Below, piece by piece: positions 24,446 through 38,957 of a stretch of DNA of 64,000 bases. Origin of the DNA: Mugil cephalus. Lineage: Eukaryota > Chordata > Actinopteri > Mugiliformes > Mugilidae. The stretch's first letter is position 1; each line of letters begins with the position of its first letter. Location of the stretch: positions 6,538,001 through 6,602,000 of the forward strand of contig NC_061786.1 of the NCBI RefSeq assembly GCF_022458985.1, written 5' to 3'. Under the pieces are notes generated by a model that had not been told where the DNA came from, did no database searches, and saw nothing but the letters and a program-made list of their open reading frames with translations. The position numbers and the translations under genes are program-made.

Positions 24446-27400
24446 TTACCTTGGCGACCAACATCTGTTGCTGAGCCTCGATTTGTTGCTGTTGTCTTGT
24501 GGCCATTTCCTGGAGCTCAGACAGGGTCAGCTCCACACGGGGAACCTGCACACACAACAGAAGCAGAGGTGTATGTTAATGCACAACTGCTTCCATCCAT
24601 CCACCGGGCTGTCGCTGACATGATGAAAACCCAAAGAGTGACAGCAGATAAGGCAAAGCTGCACATACATATACAGTATATCACCTCCCAGTTTAGGTCA
24701 CGGCGCAGCTTCACTGTGCTCCAGAAATGTTATTAGACTAGCAGCTGGTGGCCTTGGCAGGGTGACAGAATTATCGTATGGGTTTAGTGAAGCACTGGTA
24801 ACTACCCTGGTCACTGAAGTGCTATTAAATGCACCTGGAAAAAAAGATCCAGAACTTTTTACTTGGTGTTAAGATGGAAATATGTATGAGGCTATGTCTG
24901 AGAGTGGGGTAAGGGTCAGAAATGTCTTTAGTGGACAACAACGGAAAGTTTCAGCCCGGCTACATCCTGCTATTGTGTATGTTCATGGACACACACGTGC
25001 ACATACACAACTGGTGTAACATAACATTAATTCCAGTCTGCAGTGAAGTCACACAATTCTGAACTAGCGACTGTCCCTTGTGATAATAATCTGTTTACAC
25101 GTTTACACCTTAAAGAACTAGAACTCTACGATGAGTGATTGTAATTGTTATACATACTTTATTACAAAGTCATATCTGGAATAAACTATTTGCTGTGATT
25201 GTAGCTTAAATGCTTGATAATACTAAAGGTTTTACTCACTCAAAGTTCACTGGGGTCAATTTGTCTTCCTTAATTGAAAGAACAGCGACTCGCCTCTCTT
25301 TCTCACTTGATGTTTCTGTTTATTTATTTTACTGGTGTGACCGTGTTTATTTTACATACAGTTTAATCTGGCCAAGTGAGAATCTTAATATAAACAGGAA
25401 GGGGCTTAAAATAAAACCCTGAGGGCTGCCAGAGTTAAACAACAAAACAGAACAGAATAACAATAACAACAACACTGAACAAGTAGAGTTTGTGGTGTTC
25501 AATGAACTGATAAATTATGATGGAAATTCTCAATCAATCTGTTAAGGAGGGCGTAGTCGGTACTAATGGTAAAATTAACTTCAACGTGGCTAGTAATGGC
25601 ACTTTAAGGTCATGGTCAGGTCAAGTTCGAATAATCTTCTTCATGGGTCTAAATGACTCTGACAGGAGCTGATAAAAACATCATTAATGTGACGAGAGCC
25701 CTTGGGTCATGGTGGTCCTTAGATATGAAATGAGTAAATCAAATTAAAATCCCAGGTCACTTAACGACTCAGGGAGCATAGGTTCTAACAGGCAGCATTA
25801 GCAGAACGCTACATCAGTGTCTGTGATTAACGAGTCCAGCGGCCACGCTCTGCTACAGACAGCCTTGAGTAATGCTTAAAAACATACTGCAGCCACGGAG
25901 AATTCCAGCGTAATGCAGACTATATCATGCAGCAGACGATGTCATTATGCGCCGCGTTTCCAGTCCGAGGTGCCACCTATCATTAGGTAACTGCTGACCC
26001 ATGAGGTTCTGCAGATCCTCGCTTTGATGTGCACCGCGAGGAGTCCGTGTATTATTAGGACACGGCTATCATCACGTGAAAACAATGCAACTAGTGATGC
26101 AGAGGGACAGAAATACATCTAGCAGCCAAAAGACATAAAGCAATGACACACTCAGTGGTATCAGAGCAGAAATCTTGTTTTGCAGTTTGCTTTGGCATGC
26201 TGCATGGATCACTTCATTATAACAGTGCCTGCTGGTCCAGCTTTCTGTCAGTTGACTGTCGGTTTTTCTGTCTTTGCCGTCCTGTATACACTATATTCAT
26301 TGGTCACAGCAAAGGGTTACGGGTATTTTAAATATAAGAAGATGAAAAAAATAGGGTTGCAATCGTTAGTGTGTTTTGCTTCTGAATCATGACTGAAATG
26401 TAACTTCTAAATGTTACACCTCCAAGTCTTGTCTAGTTAATTCCCGTTTACGTCAACCTACGTAGCTTAGTACAGCAGTAAATACTTATTAAATTAAAGT
26501 TCCTATAATTACATGGCATGGAAATGTACATGTTGTAATGATGTGTTTGATTTTGTAGGAACTTTCAATGCATATTTGTTTCTGAATCCAATCAAGGATC
26601 CTCAGAAGTACATTTAACAGGCTAACATCTTGATATAGAACCTAAAAAGCGGACATGTAAGATGTGTGTTTTCTGAAAAGCAAGTGCAGTATGGAACACT
26701 ATTAGCACTGCACAACGCGCTGCACAATTTGCTGACTTGATTGGTTTCAAAACATCTGCAATATCATGTTTGGTTGGATAACGGATCACTTGTCAGTCAA
26801 AACAGTGTGTGTGTGTGTCTGTGCGCCAATGTTTCTTCTGGGATTCCCTGCCGGTTAAGTTTAAACCCTCGAAATGTTTCTCTTTCTATCTTTGTATTGT
26901 TTCTAATAAAGACACACATCCCTCAGTTCCTGAAAAGTGAACAATTCTCCTGACGCTCAGCCTCCGTGTCATGTATTCATGCTGTTAACACGCCGCACGA
27001 CATCCTGCAGACTGCGCTGCCGCCTGCGAGCCCCCCACTCCCCCCCACTCCCGGCTGACGTTAACATGCAGTTCCTATCAGCGTCCCGTCGGGCCGTATT
27101 TACCTGCAGGCTGTCCCATGTGATCCTGCAGGAGCGGACTTTAATTTTGCTGCATTGTCCTTCAACAGTAAATTCCTGCACCAAATCCACCTCATTCCAC
27201 TCCATCCTCGCTGCCTCTCAGAGACACAGCAGCAACTCTCTGTGGCTTCAGATAGGGAAAAAAAAAAAAAAAAAACGTTCCCGGAGGCTGAGATGAGAGC
27301 CGCTTAAAGGGGGGGGGGGAAACGGGAGCGATCCTTATCGCAACTTTCCCTCTCGTCCGCCCGGTGATGTGCTGTGATTTACGACACTCGCTCTCCACCT

Positions 27401-30400
27401 CTCTCTTTCTCTCTCTCCTCCTCTCCCTCTTGCTCTTGCTCGGCCGACTCTCCCTCCCACCTTTTCTCTCTCTCTTTCATACAAACTCTCTTTCGGTCAT
27501 TGGTGTGTTCTAATATGACGTATGAATGGAGAGCACACCCCGATAATGTGATCCTGCATTCAATTACTGCAGCAAACAAACCGGTAAACTTACAAACTGC
27601 TTCTAAAAGACAGAAGGGAAGTCAACACCTTCACCGGTTTCTTTATACCTCTCTCTTTCTTTAATCCTTATATCACCTTCTGTTCTGTACCTCCTGTCTC
27701 TCCTTTCACCATAGTCATCTAATTGTTTCTTAATTTCCCTCCGCTCCTCCCTTAATCTCTTTATCTCTGCACCTCCACCACCACTTTATCCGTATCTGCA
27801 TTCGTTCATCTCTTCCCCGCTTTTCTTGTCATCTCTCTGCAGCTGGCTTTTTGCTGCAGCGACATCCCCTTCTCTCTCTCTCTCTCTTCCTCTCACACCT
27901 CCCTTTTCTCTTTCTCCCACTTTCTCCGAGAAGGGAAATCACTGCAGCACAGCCCGGTGGGGCTCTAGCTGCTCTCAATCAACCCCTGCCTCTCCCTCCA
28001 GATGGTAGGAAGATGACGATGGTGCCGGCAGATTAGCGGGAGCGTGCGCAGCGATCCCGTGCCACGCGTCCCCGACAGTCGCGGCCAGCGGCGCTCACGT
28101 ATGTGCATGCACACAAACACACACACACACACACACACACACCGGAGTTAACAGTTGACTGCTGCTGCGTCATATTTTCATCCTCTCTTGCTCAGTCTCT
28201 CTGCTGCGTCACACAGACGAACGCATGCATCACAGATCCAGGACTGAAAGCTGAGAGCAACTGTTTTTGCTGTGACGCATTTTTTATTTTAATTTTAAGC
28301 ATTTAAAACTGTATTTCCTGACCACGCACATTATGAAAACTGGATATTTTACTGTGTCCACAGGTGCATGAAGCATTACAAACTTCTTCAACTGTTTATG
28401 TGATTATTTCAATCCCCTAAAATGTATTCGACTCCAGCCTTCTACATCTGAGTGAAACTTCTCTCGAGTACGGCGGAGCAAACGGAGTGAAGATGTTATT
28501 TTTTTTAAATCTTTGGTTGCGGTTCAGTTTTCATCATGGGTTTAATGTCTGAGATTGTGGACCACGTTTCTCAAGCATGGCCTCTTATTAGCAGAACTGA
28601 ACGTAGGCCAGAATGTAAATTCTTCCGAGTGGAGGAGAAGAACATGGACACTGTGAGAATCTGCTTGGCATCTGTAGAGTTCAGGCATTTGGGGTTTTAA
28701 GGTATTAAGAGCTGTATTTGAATGAATCAATACTTCCTATCCTCCGGTTAGACCTTCATTTAGTCCAGTAGGCTGCGAGAAGAGTTGGCTGCTTGTAAGG
28801 CAGTGACAGAAAAATCAAATCCTTCCATCTGACAACACAACTCTATACGATCCAGAGCTACAGTCCTAGTTTATGGGAGAAAAAGCAACAAACTCTTATG
28901 ACAGATTACAGTATTAGGTGTCAATTAAACATGGGAGCGGTGGTGGTTCAGTCTTTTTTAGACGCAAACTACTTTCTCATGTTGGCAGAGTTGCTATCAT
29001 CTATAATAATAATAATAATAATCCGAAGCACATGGGGAGATTTCACCTTCTTAGTGTGTGTATTACATTCCCAACAGTTCTCAGAGTTGCGCGTACGCAC
29101 ACAGACGCACACGCTGCTCCGATCATAGGTCCCTCCAGTAATAAAACCCATCCCATAGTCATCTGCTGGGAATCCCTGTAAAAATATTCCTCCTGAGCTA
29201 CAAAAGCAGCCACGGCCGGACCAAAGGGGAAAAGCTCTGTTATTAATGCTGCTCCAGTAACCATCACTCACACACAGCAGGGTGGCCTGGTGGCTGCAAA
29301 CACCGCCCTATAATGAAAGATGACATCTTTGAACAGCTTGTCCATCAACGGCCATGTGTTCTGACTGAGGCGAAGCATTGATGTAACGTAGAAAATGTAA
29401 CATGCTACTAATTTATACTTTAAAGTGATATCTACAAACCATCGCCAGGACTAACTTGCGTCACATGCGGTGATTCAAGTCCGTCCACGTCCCTGAACCC
29501 CGGCTATCACATTTCCGAGGCCCTTCTTGCGATGACCTACAGTGAAAACATTCATCTTGATCCACATCAACACAACCCCTGACATATGTGTTTAGTCGAG
29601 AGCACACACCTGACATCTTAATATATCCCTCGGCAGCTCTGACACACAGCTGGATGGGCTAGAGTTACGCACAGTTGGATCAACAAACTTAATTCTGTGC
29701 ATGTGGACGTGTGTGTGTGTGTGTGTGTGTGTCTGTGTGTGTGTTAACTCAAAGTGTGTGACCGTCCCCGTGGTTGCTCTGAGGTCAGAGGAGAGGTTTA
29801 TAACAGGGTGTGTTGGGGAGGGGAAGGACGCTGCCTGAGTCAGAGTGTTATGTCAGATTCTTCTACTGAAATATTATAATAAACATATTCACTGGTGAAT
29901 AGCGAAAGTGAAACCCAGCACTCAGTTTTGAACCAGCCAACCAGCACTAACCAAACTCATACCCTTTAGTAAACATAGTATATAATGTCACTGTATCATA
30001 ACTTTGTGTTATTGACCATAAAACTCCTCTTTAGATATATATCTGATGCTTCTTTGTGTGTAATGTAACAATATAATGTATTTTCCAACCAAAATCATGA
30101 ACCTTCTACTAACTAGACACGAGTCTGATACTGAAACAAAACCTTTTTCCTTCACAAATGTGTGTGTGAATCTATCCACCAGCTTGTTAAAAACAATGGT
30201 GTTTCTGAGCATCTCACAAGGCGCTAATAGCGAACTCTCCAATTCCTTTCTTAAGATACGCAACAATGACTACGGATTGATTTTATAATTTGTGCAGTTT
30301 CATACTCTGAAACAAATCTTTGATTATCGCTTGCACACGTATCCCGCAAGCGATACTTCTACTCTTTGGCTTCATTTGTTGGCGTTGCTAAAAATAAAGT

Positions 30401-30873
30401 GAAATGATGGATTTTGTTTACCGGGCCACCTTCAATTACTAAAGTTAGAGACAAATCACTGTAATTAGCGCATGAGATATCTAAAGCCACTGCAAACTAA
30501 AGTAATCCCTCTCTCTGTCACAGTCACCACTGTCATCGCTGTCATCTTTACATCATTCTGCGGAAAAGAAACACCATCTGGTGTGTGTTTGTGTGTTAGA
30601 GTCAGCGAGCGCTTTTGGATATGATTACACGGTGCCAAGAGTCACGCCCTGACTTGGAGTCATCGCGCATCCACATCCCGAAGCAACGCTCACACATACG
30701 CTCTCGGACAAAATAACGCTGTCAAGTCGAAACACAGATGGCCAAAACAAGCCACACCCAGCCTTCACGAAGAGTCCAGTTGTGACGAGATGTAAGCCAC
30801 ACCACGCTCCGGTTCAGTGACACACACGTTGAGAGACACGGCCTTGACACAGGGACAAACTGCATGTCAAGCA

Positions 30874-30916
<43 letters not shown>

Positions 30917-30955
30917 ATTTGGATCGTGAACAGACTGGAGTTTAAGGGGACAAGA

Positions 30956-30993
<38 letters not shown>

Positions 30994-31435
30994 GCTCACA
31001 TTTCAAAGTCACCCCTACGTTTGATCCTGTGAGCTCCAGTTTTTCAGTGATTCCATTATTTATGATGAACTGGCATGAGAAGGCAGCAGACACACTAAAA
31101 CGCACTTTTCTGAGCTCGGCACGCACACCATCAAACAAGTGTAGCAGCGCGCACACACACACACACGAACATAAAAGAGAAGGAGAACCATTTCCAAAAC
31201 TCACCCCCGCGTTCCGCTCTTGGCTCAAACTCTTAGTGTTTGGCAAGCCAAGTGCAAAAAGGTAGAAGAACGAAGGAAGACGGAGACCTCAAGACGGGCG
31301 TGAAGGAGTGAGTGAGGTGAGAGGAAGAGGAGAAGGGGGAGAAGGAGGAGAAGGAGGAGCTGTTTGGCTCGCTAACAATCCTCTTAGCCTGGTTATGTCA
31401 TGGGACCAAGCTAATCCTACCTTCACTGACTGACC

Positions 31436-31487
<52 letters not shown>

Positions 31488-32960
31488 GGCAGACTGACCA
31501 GCAGACTGACCAACACAGTTACGCATGCACCTACACAAAAACAGAGATGGCGAGTGGTTAACCGAGGCCTAAACAAGATGAACAAAGCAAACGTCTGCAC
31601 CGGAGTTAAACACGACGACTGACATGGTTGAAAATAGCAGTTAGTGACAAATAAAACCTTCCTAGCATGAGGTCAGCTGCTCTTTTCACTACATGACTCA
31701 TTATTGTATGAGGAAGATAACAGCGTAAAGCAAGCTGGCAAAAGAAAACACCGTTAGCTAATGGGAATGAATCAGGCTAATGACAAGGGGCTAATTCCAC
31801 CTTTTTTCTGTGGATATACTGTACATACACAGCAATTATAAATAATGCAACAGTCTGTACAGTATCTACTCTTTGTGTGAGCGTGCGTGTGTGTTTGTGT
31901 GTGCGCATGTTCACATGGTTCTTACTGCCGGAGCAGTATAATCATCACTGTCACTAATCCGCGGGCTAATCCGCTAGACTACACACAGAGACAAATACGT
32001 ACACACAAAGTGCACATGCATTGTGTGGCATGGGAATACCCGCTCACACAGACACACTGGTGTATTTATGAAACTGCTTTCAGGGTTTAATTTGTGTTCC
32101 TCAAATTAGATGCTGAGAAATAAGATCCAAGCGGCATCGTCCGGCTGCAGACTGGCCTGGTTTTTTTTTTTTTTTTTTTTTTATTAGAAGCCACAAGTCT
32201 CTGAGCTCATATCGCTTTGTTTTTGAAGTCTGATGCACATCGCAGCCCGCAGATCCAAGTGCTTTTAAAGGGACACTGCCCGGCTCAGTTAAAAGCTAGA
32301 AGAATCCACACAACTGCATTTTTAACGTGTCGTCTCATATATTTCCAAAACAAGTTAGTTTGACACACTGACGTGCTTTTGTGCTAGGATACACATTTAG
32401 AAAGAATCAGCAGCCTCTTCCCTCCGTTTCCTTCCTTAATGCTAAGATCATTTCCTTGGAACCTCAGGGGGGCGGCACAAGTACACAAACCTCTTATTAT
32501 TTCTTATTTATCAACAGAGCCAGCTAGCTGTTTCCCTCTGTTTCCAGTCTTTGTGCTAAGCTAAGCTAGGGGTAAACAGGATGTAGCTTCACATTTTTAA
32601 CAGCCAGGTGTCGAAGTGGTATCAGTCTTCTTTATCTAGGCCCACAACAAATAAAAAGATACTTGTGTTCCAAACATGCAGGTATAGAGGAACATTTCTC
32701 ATGTGTAAATATACTGTATGTGATCTTCTGCGTGTACCGGACATAACATTGTATCTGGGTGGAAGCAGAATCTGTGTGTGTGTGTGTGTGTGTGTGCGTG
32801 CCTACCTTGTCATTAGCACTCTCTGTTGCCTCCGTGGTCCAGCTCTGCTCCAGAGGCTGCTGACTTCCTGCATATAAATGAACAATGAGAAGAAATGTGA
32901 GCATGAATATTAAAATAACATATTAAAATGGACCTGGGTGTAGTTGAGCCTTGTGAGCTG

Positions 32961-32993
<33 letters not shown>

Positions 32994-35900
32994 CAAAGAG
33001 AAGAAAAGAAAGAAAGAGAAAGGTTTTGGTCCTGATTAACCACTCAACCACATGTGTGCCTTAAAGTAAAGATTAATGGACGGCAAACATTGCTGTGAAA
33101 ACTATGACTATCCTTTCCATAACACTGCGCATCAATCGGGAGTTTCTTATTCTATTAACAGGTCTTGATGCACGGCTTCATTTTCTGTCATGATATGTGT
33201 GTAAAAATTGCTGACATATTTCACGCTCTTCTCACAGTATTGTCTACGGCACTCTGCCGGTGAAAGGTACATATTAAGTGTCTTTATTTATGTTCAGTCT
33301 ACTATCCACTAATAAAGAGGGCGTTGTTGGCAGCGTGCCTTTTACAACACCTCTAAAATGCTCAGGGCGAAGTGGTGGCGTGAAGTAAAACCGATGCTGC
33401 TGCCAAGGCTGTGTGCACGGTTGTTAAAGACATCGGAAACATGCGGCAGAAAAACTGACAATGATACGCTTTGTTTTCCTTTATTCTATATGTAGCTCTA
33501 TATTTCTCTAGTGGCGTAATCTATAAATAGCATCATTTGTTTTCCTCCTACTGAGACCAGACAGGGTGAATCTGGGCTAATCCCAAGCTGCTTCAAGTCG
33601 GTTAATAAAGCGCTTACTGTACGGCAGTACTCTGTGTTCAATACTGTCCACGGCCAGTAAATATCCAATCGGCATCAGTTGATTAGGTGTTAAAATACGG
33701 TGGAGGCCACAGAGCAGTCACACTATAGGACAGTTAAGATAGTAATAATTTATCAACTTATCGAGTCATTTATTTAAAGGACTTATTTGGCTATGAAAGA
33801 GGGACAGAGGAAGTCACCACAGGCGCCCCCAATAAGCCTCAGGGGGCAGATGATGTTAAATTAGCCTGGTAGGAGGTAATACATTAGGGTAATGTGATCC
33901 TCCGGTCCTTAGCTCGTTTAAGGAGCTGCTTTATAATATTAGCTGCAGAGCCAAACGCAAGTTGGCAGCACATGTGGAGGGACAGTTTGAGTCCCATCAA
34001 CCGGCCTGTCCCTTAAAACCACAGAGGACGTCTCCCGCTGTGTCAATATGTACTGACAGCTTCAAAATCACTTCCAAATTACAGAAACAGGCGGACCGAG
34101 CGGGAGAGGCTGCCTCTTATCTCCTCCGCAGGCAAATAAACCCGCAGCTGTTCCAGATCTGCTGCTCATAAACTTATTATAGATTTGTGTGGAAATGAGG
34201 TGTAGATCTGTTTCTGTTCAGCAGGGCGTTTGACAGGCAATGGAAGCAGGTGTAGAATAAATATAGTATTAATAATGTGTTAGAAATAGACGGTTAACAG
34301 TAAATGAAACGCATGAGGAAACATTAATGGGCTCTATGACTCAGCCAAGACGGCTAAAAAAAAAAAAAAAAAGGTGTTACATACGCTTCGCGGGTCACCA
34401 GCATATGATAATAAGGAATTCTAATGAATGGTAATTATGTATTTAATGAATGAGGGGTGAAATGGCAGCACACCAGTAGGTGGTGAGGTTGTCCCATCCC
34501 TGCGGGCAGCAGGCACAAAAACACTACGGCACAGTGGAGCTATTCCAGCTATGAAGAACTAGTTTAGCAGGCCGGTGTCACAGGAAGTATTCTTTACAGC
34601 GTTGAGCAACAGCCAAATATTTCAGCAGAATCTCCTCTGACATCTCTGCAGCATTCTTCTGTCCTCATCCTCCCACGGCCACACCCGCCCCATTATGTAA
34701 TTCTAATCATCTTATCTGGCTAATTACTGGCCAAGTCCCTGACCTCACCTCTAAACCTCACACACACACTACTGACACTGGCTTTATGTTTTCTGCTCAC
34801 CCTCTAATGGCCATCCCTGCAGAAAATGTTTCCTTTAGAACGGTCCCCTCGTCGGCCAACGACTGGATATTAACTATTAGTTTGCTTTAATGGAAAGCTT
34901 TCATGGGATCGTCGTGCGTGTGTATTTGTCTTGCCGTACCTTGTGGCCAGGAGGGGCAGTGTCTGAGGTAGAAGCTGACCTCGGGCCTCCTGGCCCCCCA
35001 CTGCTGAAGGAGATCCAACAATAACAACTCCTGTGGGAGAACTCGCTCTGGGAGAAGACACAGAGAGAGAGAGAGGAAACCTTTGACAGAGTTCCCACTA
35101 ATTGTTGAGAAACAACATCACATTACTGTGGTGCATGGCCAGGAGCCAGAAAAAGGTGATTCATATGTTAGTCAATTATTTACTATACATTCTGTTAAAC
35201 AACATATCTTCACAATTACTGTACACACTTCCATTGCTCTCTGTTTGCTGGCTACAACTGTATAACCTGAACCCATTCTTAAAACACATTTACATAGTAG
35301 GTTTGAAACGGAGATCTCAGTTTCCAAATATAACATACATATATTTGAGAAGACGTCTATAAAATGATGTACTAGACAGCAACGGTGCAGTACACTGATA
35401 CATGTTGTATATATAATGTAAACAGTACCACTCTGACTATTCTTCTTGTTTTTTGAATGATCTCTGTCGATCACTACTGTGGAGGGTAACAGTCGTCTTA
35501 AATCTCTTTAGAGATGGTTCTGTGAGTATTTCTGTGCTCCTCAAATAATCTCCTTTTTCTGTGCCATCATACATTTTCACACAAGAGTGGAAACCTTGTC
35601 AATCATTCTCTGTTGTGGTCTAGAATTGCCGATTTATTATAAAGATCCAATTCAAGCACGTTTAACAACCTTAAACAACATTCTGCTCCGAATAACAACT
35701 GACATGCGATCATCGTTTTCTACACCTCTTCTCTAATCAAGATCCTACTGTGCCAGGACAGGCCTCTAAACTGGTTGTGTTAGCTCACAACTGGCTTGCG
35801 GGTTCATTCCTCAAATTCAGACACTGGGTGAGACAGAGTTCTCCATTATGTATTTACACATGTATGTGCTCTAGAAAGCAGAAAAAGTAAAAGAAAGGTC

Positions 35901-38900
35901 ACAAGTGTAGAAGCGTTTTGATAAGAACAGCAGCAGCATTGTGACCGTGAAATACATCACTCTATCACAGCTAAGTGCGCGCATGTAGACAATGTGTCAA
36001 GACACACATACAACAGCCATGAGGCCATGTGCCCTTGAGGCACGGCCTCTCTTCAAACACTGACAGTCTGACACACAATCTATTCCACCCTTTATTATGT
36101 GCTTCTTTACAGTGTCACCTTCTGGGACGCAGCGTAGTATTAGAGCCATTTATAGCCCGTCTGACCGCTCAGTCACACCGCGCCGTCACACAAACACACT
36201 GTGTTGTTTCTTCGACGGCGGTGATTGAATGTATGTGGGCCGCGCTTCAATGGAGACGGCAGTTTTTAGTGTCTGTATGTGATGGACTGGTCTATTCAAG
36301 CTTACAATGGCACACAGTGTCCAAGAGGCACTTAGCGCTCTATCGATTTCTAAGGATTTAACCGCGATATACGTCTGTTTATAACTGGCTTTGCAGTGTG
36401 TGATCTAGGTTACAGTCACACGCGGTCCTTGTCCCAGTTTACATGCAACGGAGAAAGTCGAACAACTGACGGGAACATGTCCTCCTCCTCCCCAGTAGGT
36501 GGCGATATGTGTAATTTTCGGGCCCCCTTTCCGGTTGACCTATTATGTCATATAATAAACAACTGGAGTCGTTAATGCGGCGCACAAGAAGATGGATAAT
36601 AGTGTAGCTTTTCTTAATCTTGCGCGTAATGTGCGTGACGTTTCTGGGAGCTTCTGCCATGTGGCTGCTCAAGGTGATTCTTCCACCAACTCTGTTTACC
36701 TTCTTCCCCGAAACTACTTTCTTGGATGGTTTCGTTCTGAGTTCACACGCCAGCGTAGTGGTCGTGGGGCGTGCGAGCACACGTTGTACAGTTAAAGTCT
36801 AATTGTTCATTCCGGAGAATCGCATTATCTGGGTGCCTTAGTCAGCCCGATATTAGTCGGAGTAACGTCTTTACATGTTTGTCACATAGTACTAGAATAT
36901 AATCAGGTAAATACTGAAGACAAGTCGTCGATAGCAATTATATGATAATGAGACTCAACGAGATTCAATTATGTAAGAACAGTTTGTGGCTCCTTTTCAT
37001 TAGTTTGATATTCCCTGTTTTGTCTTGGCTTTTATGACTGCAAAACCAATATTTGACCAATCCTATATACAAATTTCATTTTATGTCAAAAAGTCAAAGG
37101 ACTGTGGGGGTTTCTGAGTGACAGACCCATCATTCATTCATTGTATTTAGCCTATCCATTCATTCCCACAGCGGGGTGTACACTTGGAGTAGTGGGTTTG
37201 TGAGTGACGATCTTGCTGAAGGCACCTCCGCCATGGACACAGTGGGATGCCAACCCCCATGTCCTCATCTGACGATGCAGTTCTGCTCAGATCTGTGGAG
37301 TATTTTAGCATCTTCCAGCTGAGAAGCCAGGTATTTTCATCAAGAACCGGTTGAGACCATATCAGAGTTATATGGAGAAGAACATCAAACGAAGCTTCTC
37401 ATCTGCTCAGTGTGTAAATCGGCAGCTTCTGTCTAACAAACTGAATTAGATGCGGTTACAGCTTTTTCTGCTTTTTCTTTAAAGGCAATAAGAGTTCATA
37501 TTTTTTATTTATCGTGGACTCACCATGGCCATTCCATATCTCAGCGAGGTGACACTCCCCCTCTCCGGCCTCTTTGCAGTACTCAACCACGTCAATCACT
37601 CTGGTCGCCGGAGTAACCGGGACCTCTGTGAGCATCTGCTGGGTGTCATTGAGGTAAACTGTCAGGATCACCTGTAACCATGGAAACAAAGGGGATTACA
37701 TGTAAAACATCCAGCATTCCCATTTTCAGGATATCTCCCACTGACGAATGACTGGGAGCAAGTCACCAGCTTTTACTGAATACTTTCCTTATCCGTTTAT
37801 TGGTAGTAGTTAATCAGCTCCTTGTAGCTGATAACAAATGATCAGAGAAACTCTTATCTCTGCATTCAGGAGTCATTGTCTCCAGGCTGTGTGAAAGTGA
37901 CTACATGCTGATAAAAGTCTAAAAGTCGAGAGACTGAGTCAAGATTGGATCAATAAAACCACCTACGGAGCTGAAACTCAGCTAGACATTACGTGGAGGG
38001 CAACGTCTGGGTAAATTGGAACTCCGGTCACATACACATGGAAGGGTTTTCTGAGACTGGAATGAATAGCGACAGAAAAAGCAGTTTTCATAATGAGGCT
38101 GCAAAATATGTTCATGTCAAGCTGTTAAATCAGCAGGTTTTCTGATGAAATGAAAAAAAAAAACATTAAATCATATCAGAAAAATTTAACCTGAAAATCA
38201 CAACCTATGCCTCTGAAATTGGTTTTCAGAGAAGATTAAAAAAAAAAGTACGTAGATATGGACACTTCTGATCTAATAGCTAGTTGAAGCACCCTTTGAT
38301 TTGATTCCAGCACTTAGGCTGTTTGGATAAGAGTGTATTAGCTTGGCACAACTTAACTCGGGAATAAAAGATGATTTATGTGCGTTTCATTTTTGTTTCG
38401 TTTTCATTGGTTTTCAGCATCAGTGCGTGGGTCGTGATTTTTGAAATAAATAAATAACAAGTTCTGATTAATAATTATTAGTATTTTATCTTTGTTAGAT
38501 TTCTGTACATAACAAAAACACACAATTCTATGAATCATAGGTTAAATCCGAGCAATGGCATAATTTTGAAGAATCTAACACTGTAAAGACTTAATACCTT
38601 GTCCTGTCAGTTTATTATTCTTATTAATGTATCCGATCTTTAAGGCATGAGCTGGACAGAAATGATTCCCACCCCCCATTATTTTGTTATGAAATCCCGT
38701 ACATTCTGTGGTCAAAAGATTAAAATAGCAATCGGAAAAGGACATCCTGTGTTATCAGCTGTGATGTCACCAGTGATGTCATCAGATATCAGATAGTCAG
38801 TCTGCAGTCGAAAGATACATTTAGGGTAATCTGGGATAGGAGCACACAGACACTCTGAAACACACACAGATACAGATACACTTTTAATCCCAATGTTGCT

Positions 38901-38922
38901 TTCTCCTGCTCTCTCTCTCTCT

Positions 38923-38957
<35 letters not shown>

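Larger units (their letters stand above)
21075..24449. other. ppp1r13b intron, includes a GC-rich foreign-looking patch
   Basis: No coding exon was recognised. 21880-22140 is GC-rich, with many CCCCC/GGGAGG runs, and reads like the 5' part of a retroelement. A CA repeat lies at 23551-23574, and a TG repeat at 24412-24441 abuts the next exon's donor. Confidence 0.5.
24546..32805. other. Large ppp1r13b intron
   Basis: No coding exon was recognised. 27000-28100 is unusual: C-rich at 27030-27050, a G-run at 27307-27317, long CT-rich tracts (27390-27480, 27700-27930) and a CpG-dense end (28020-28100). Dinucleotide repeats lie at 28108-28142, 29709-29745, 30877-30915, 30960-30991 and 31437-31485. 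A run of about 22 T lies at 32160-32182. Confidence 0.5.

Noticed and set aside
30722..31246. Minus-strand ORF of 174 codons with CVCV and HTHT runs
   Set aside because: The length is produced by TG and CA repeats, which have no stops in some frames; no splice or domain support.
36592..36802. Plus-strand ORFs of 60-67 codons in the ppp1r13b intron
   Set aside because: They lie in a CpG-rich, repeat-like block and have no recognisable domain or splice context.
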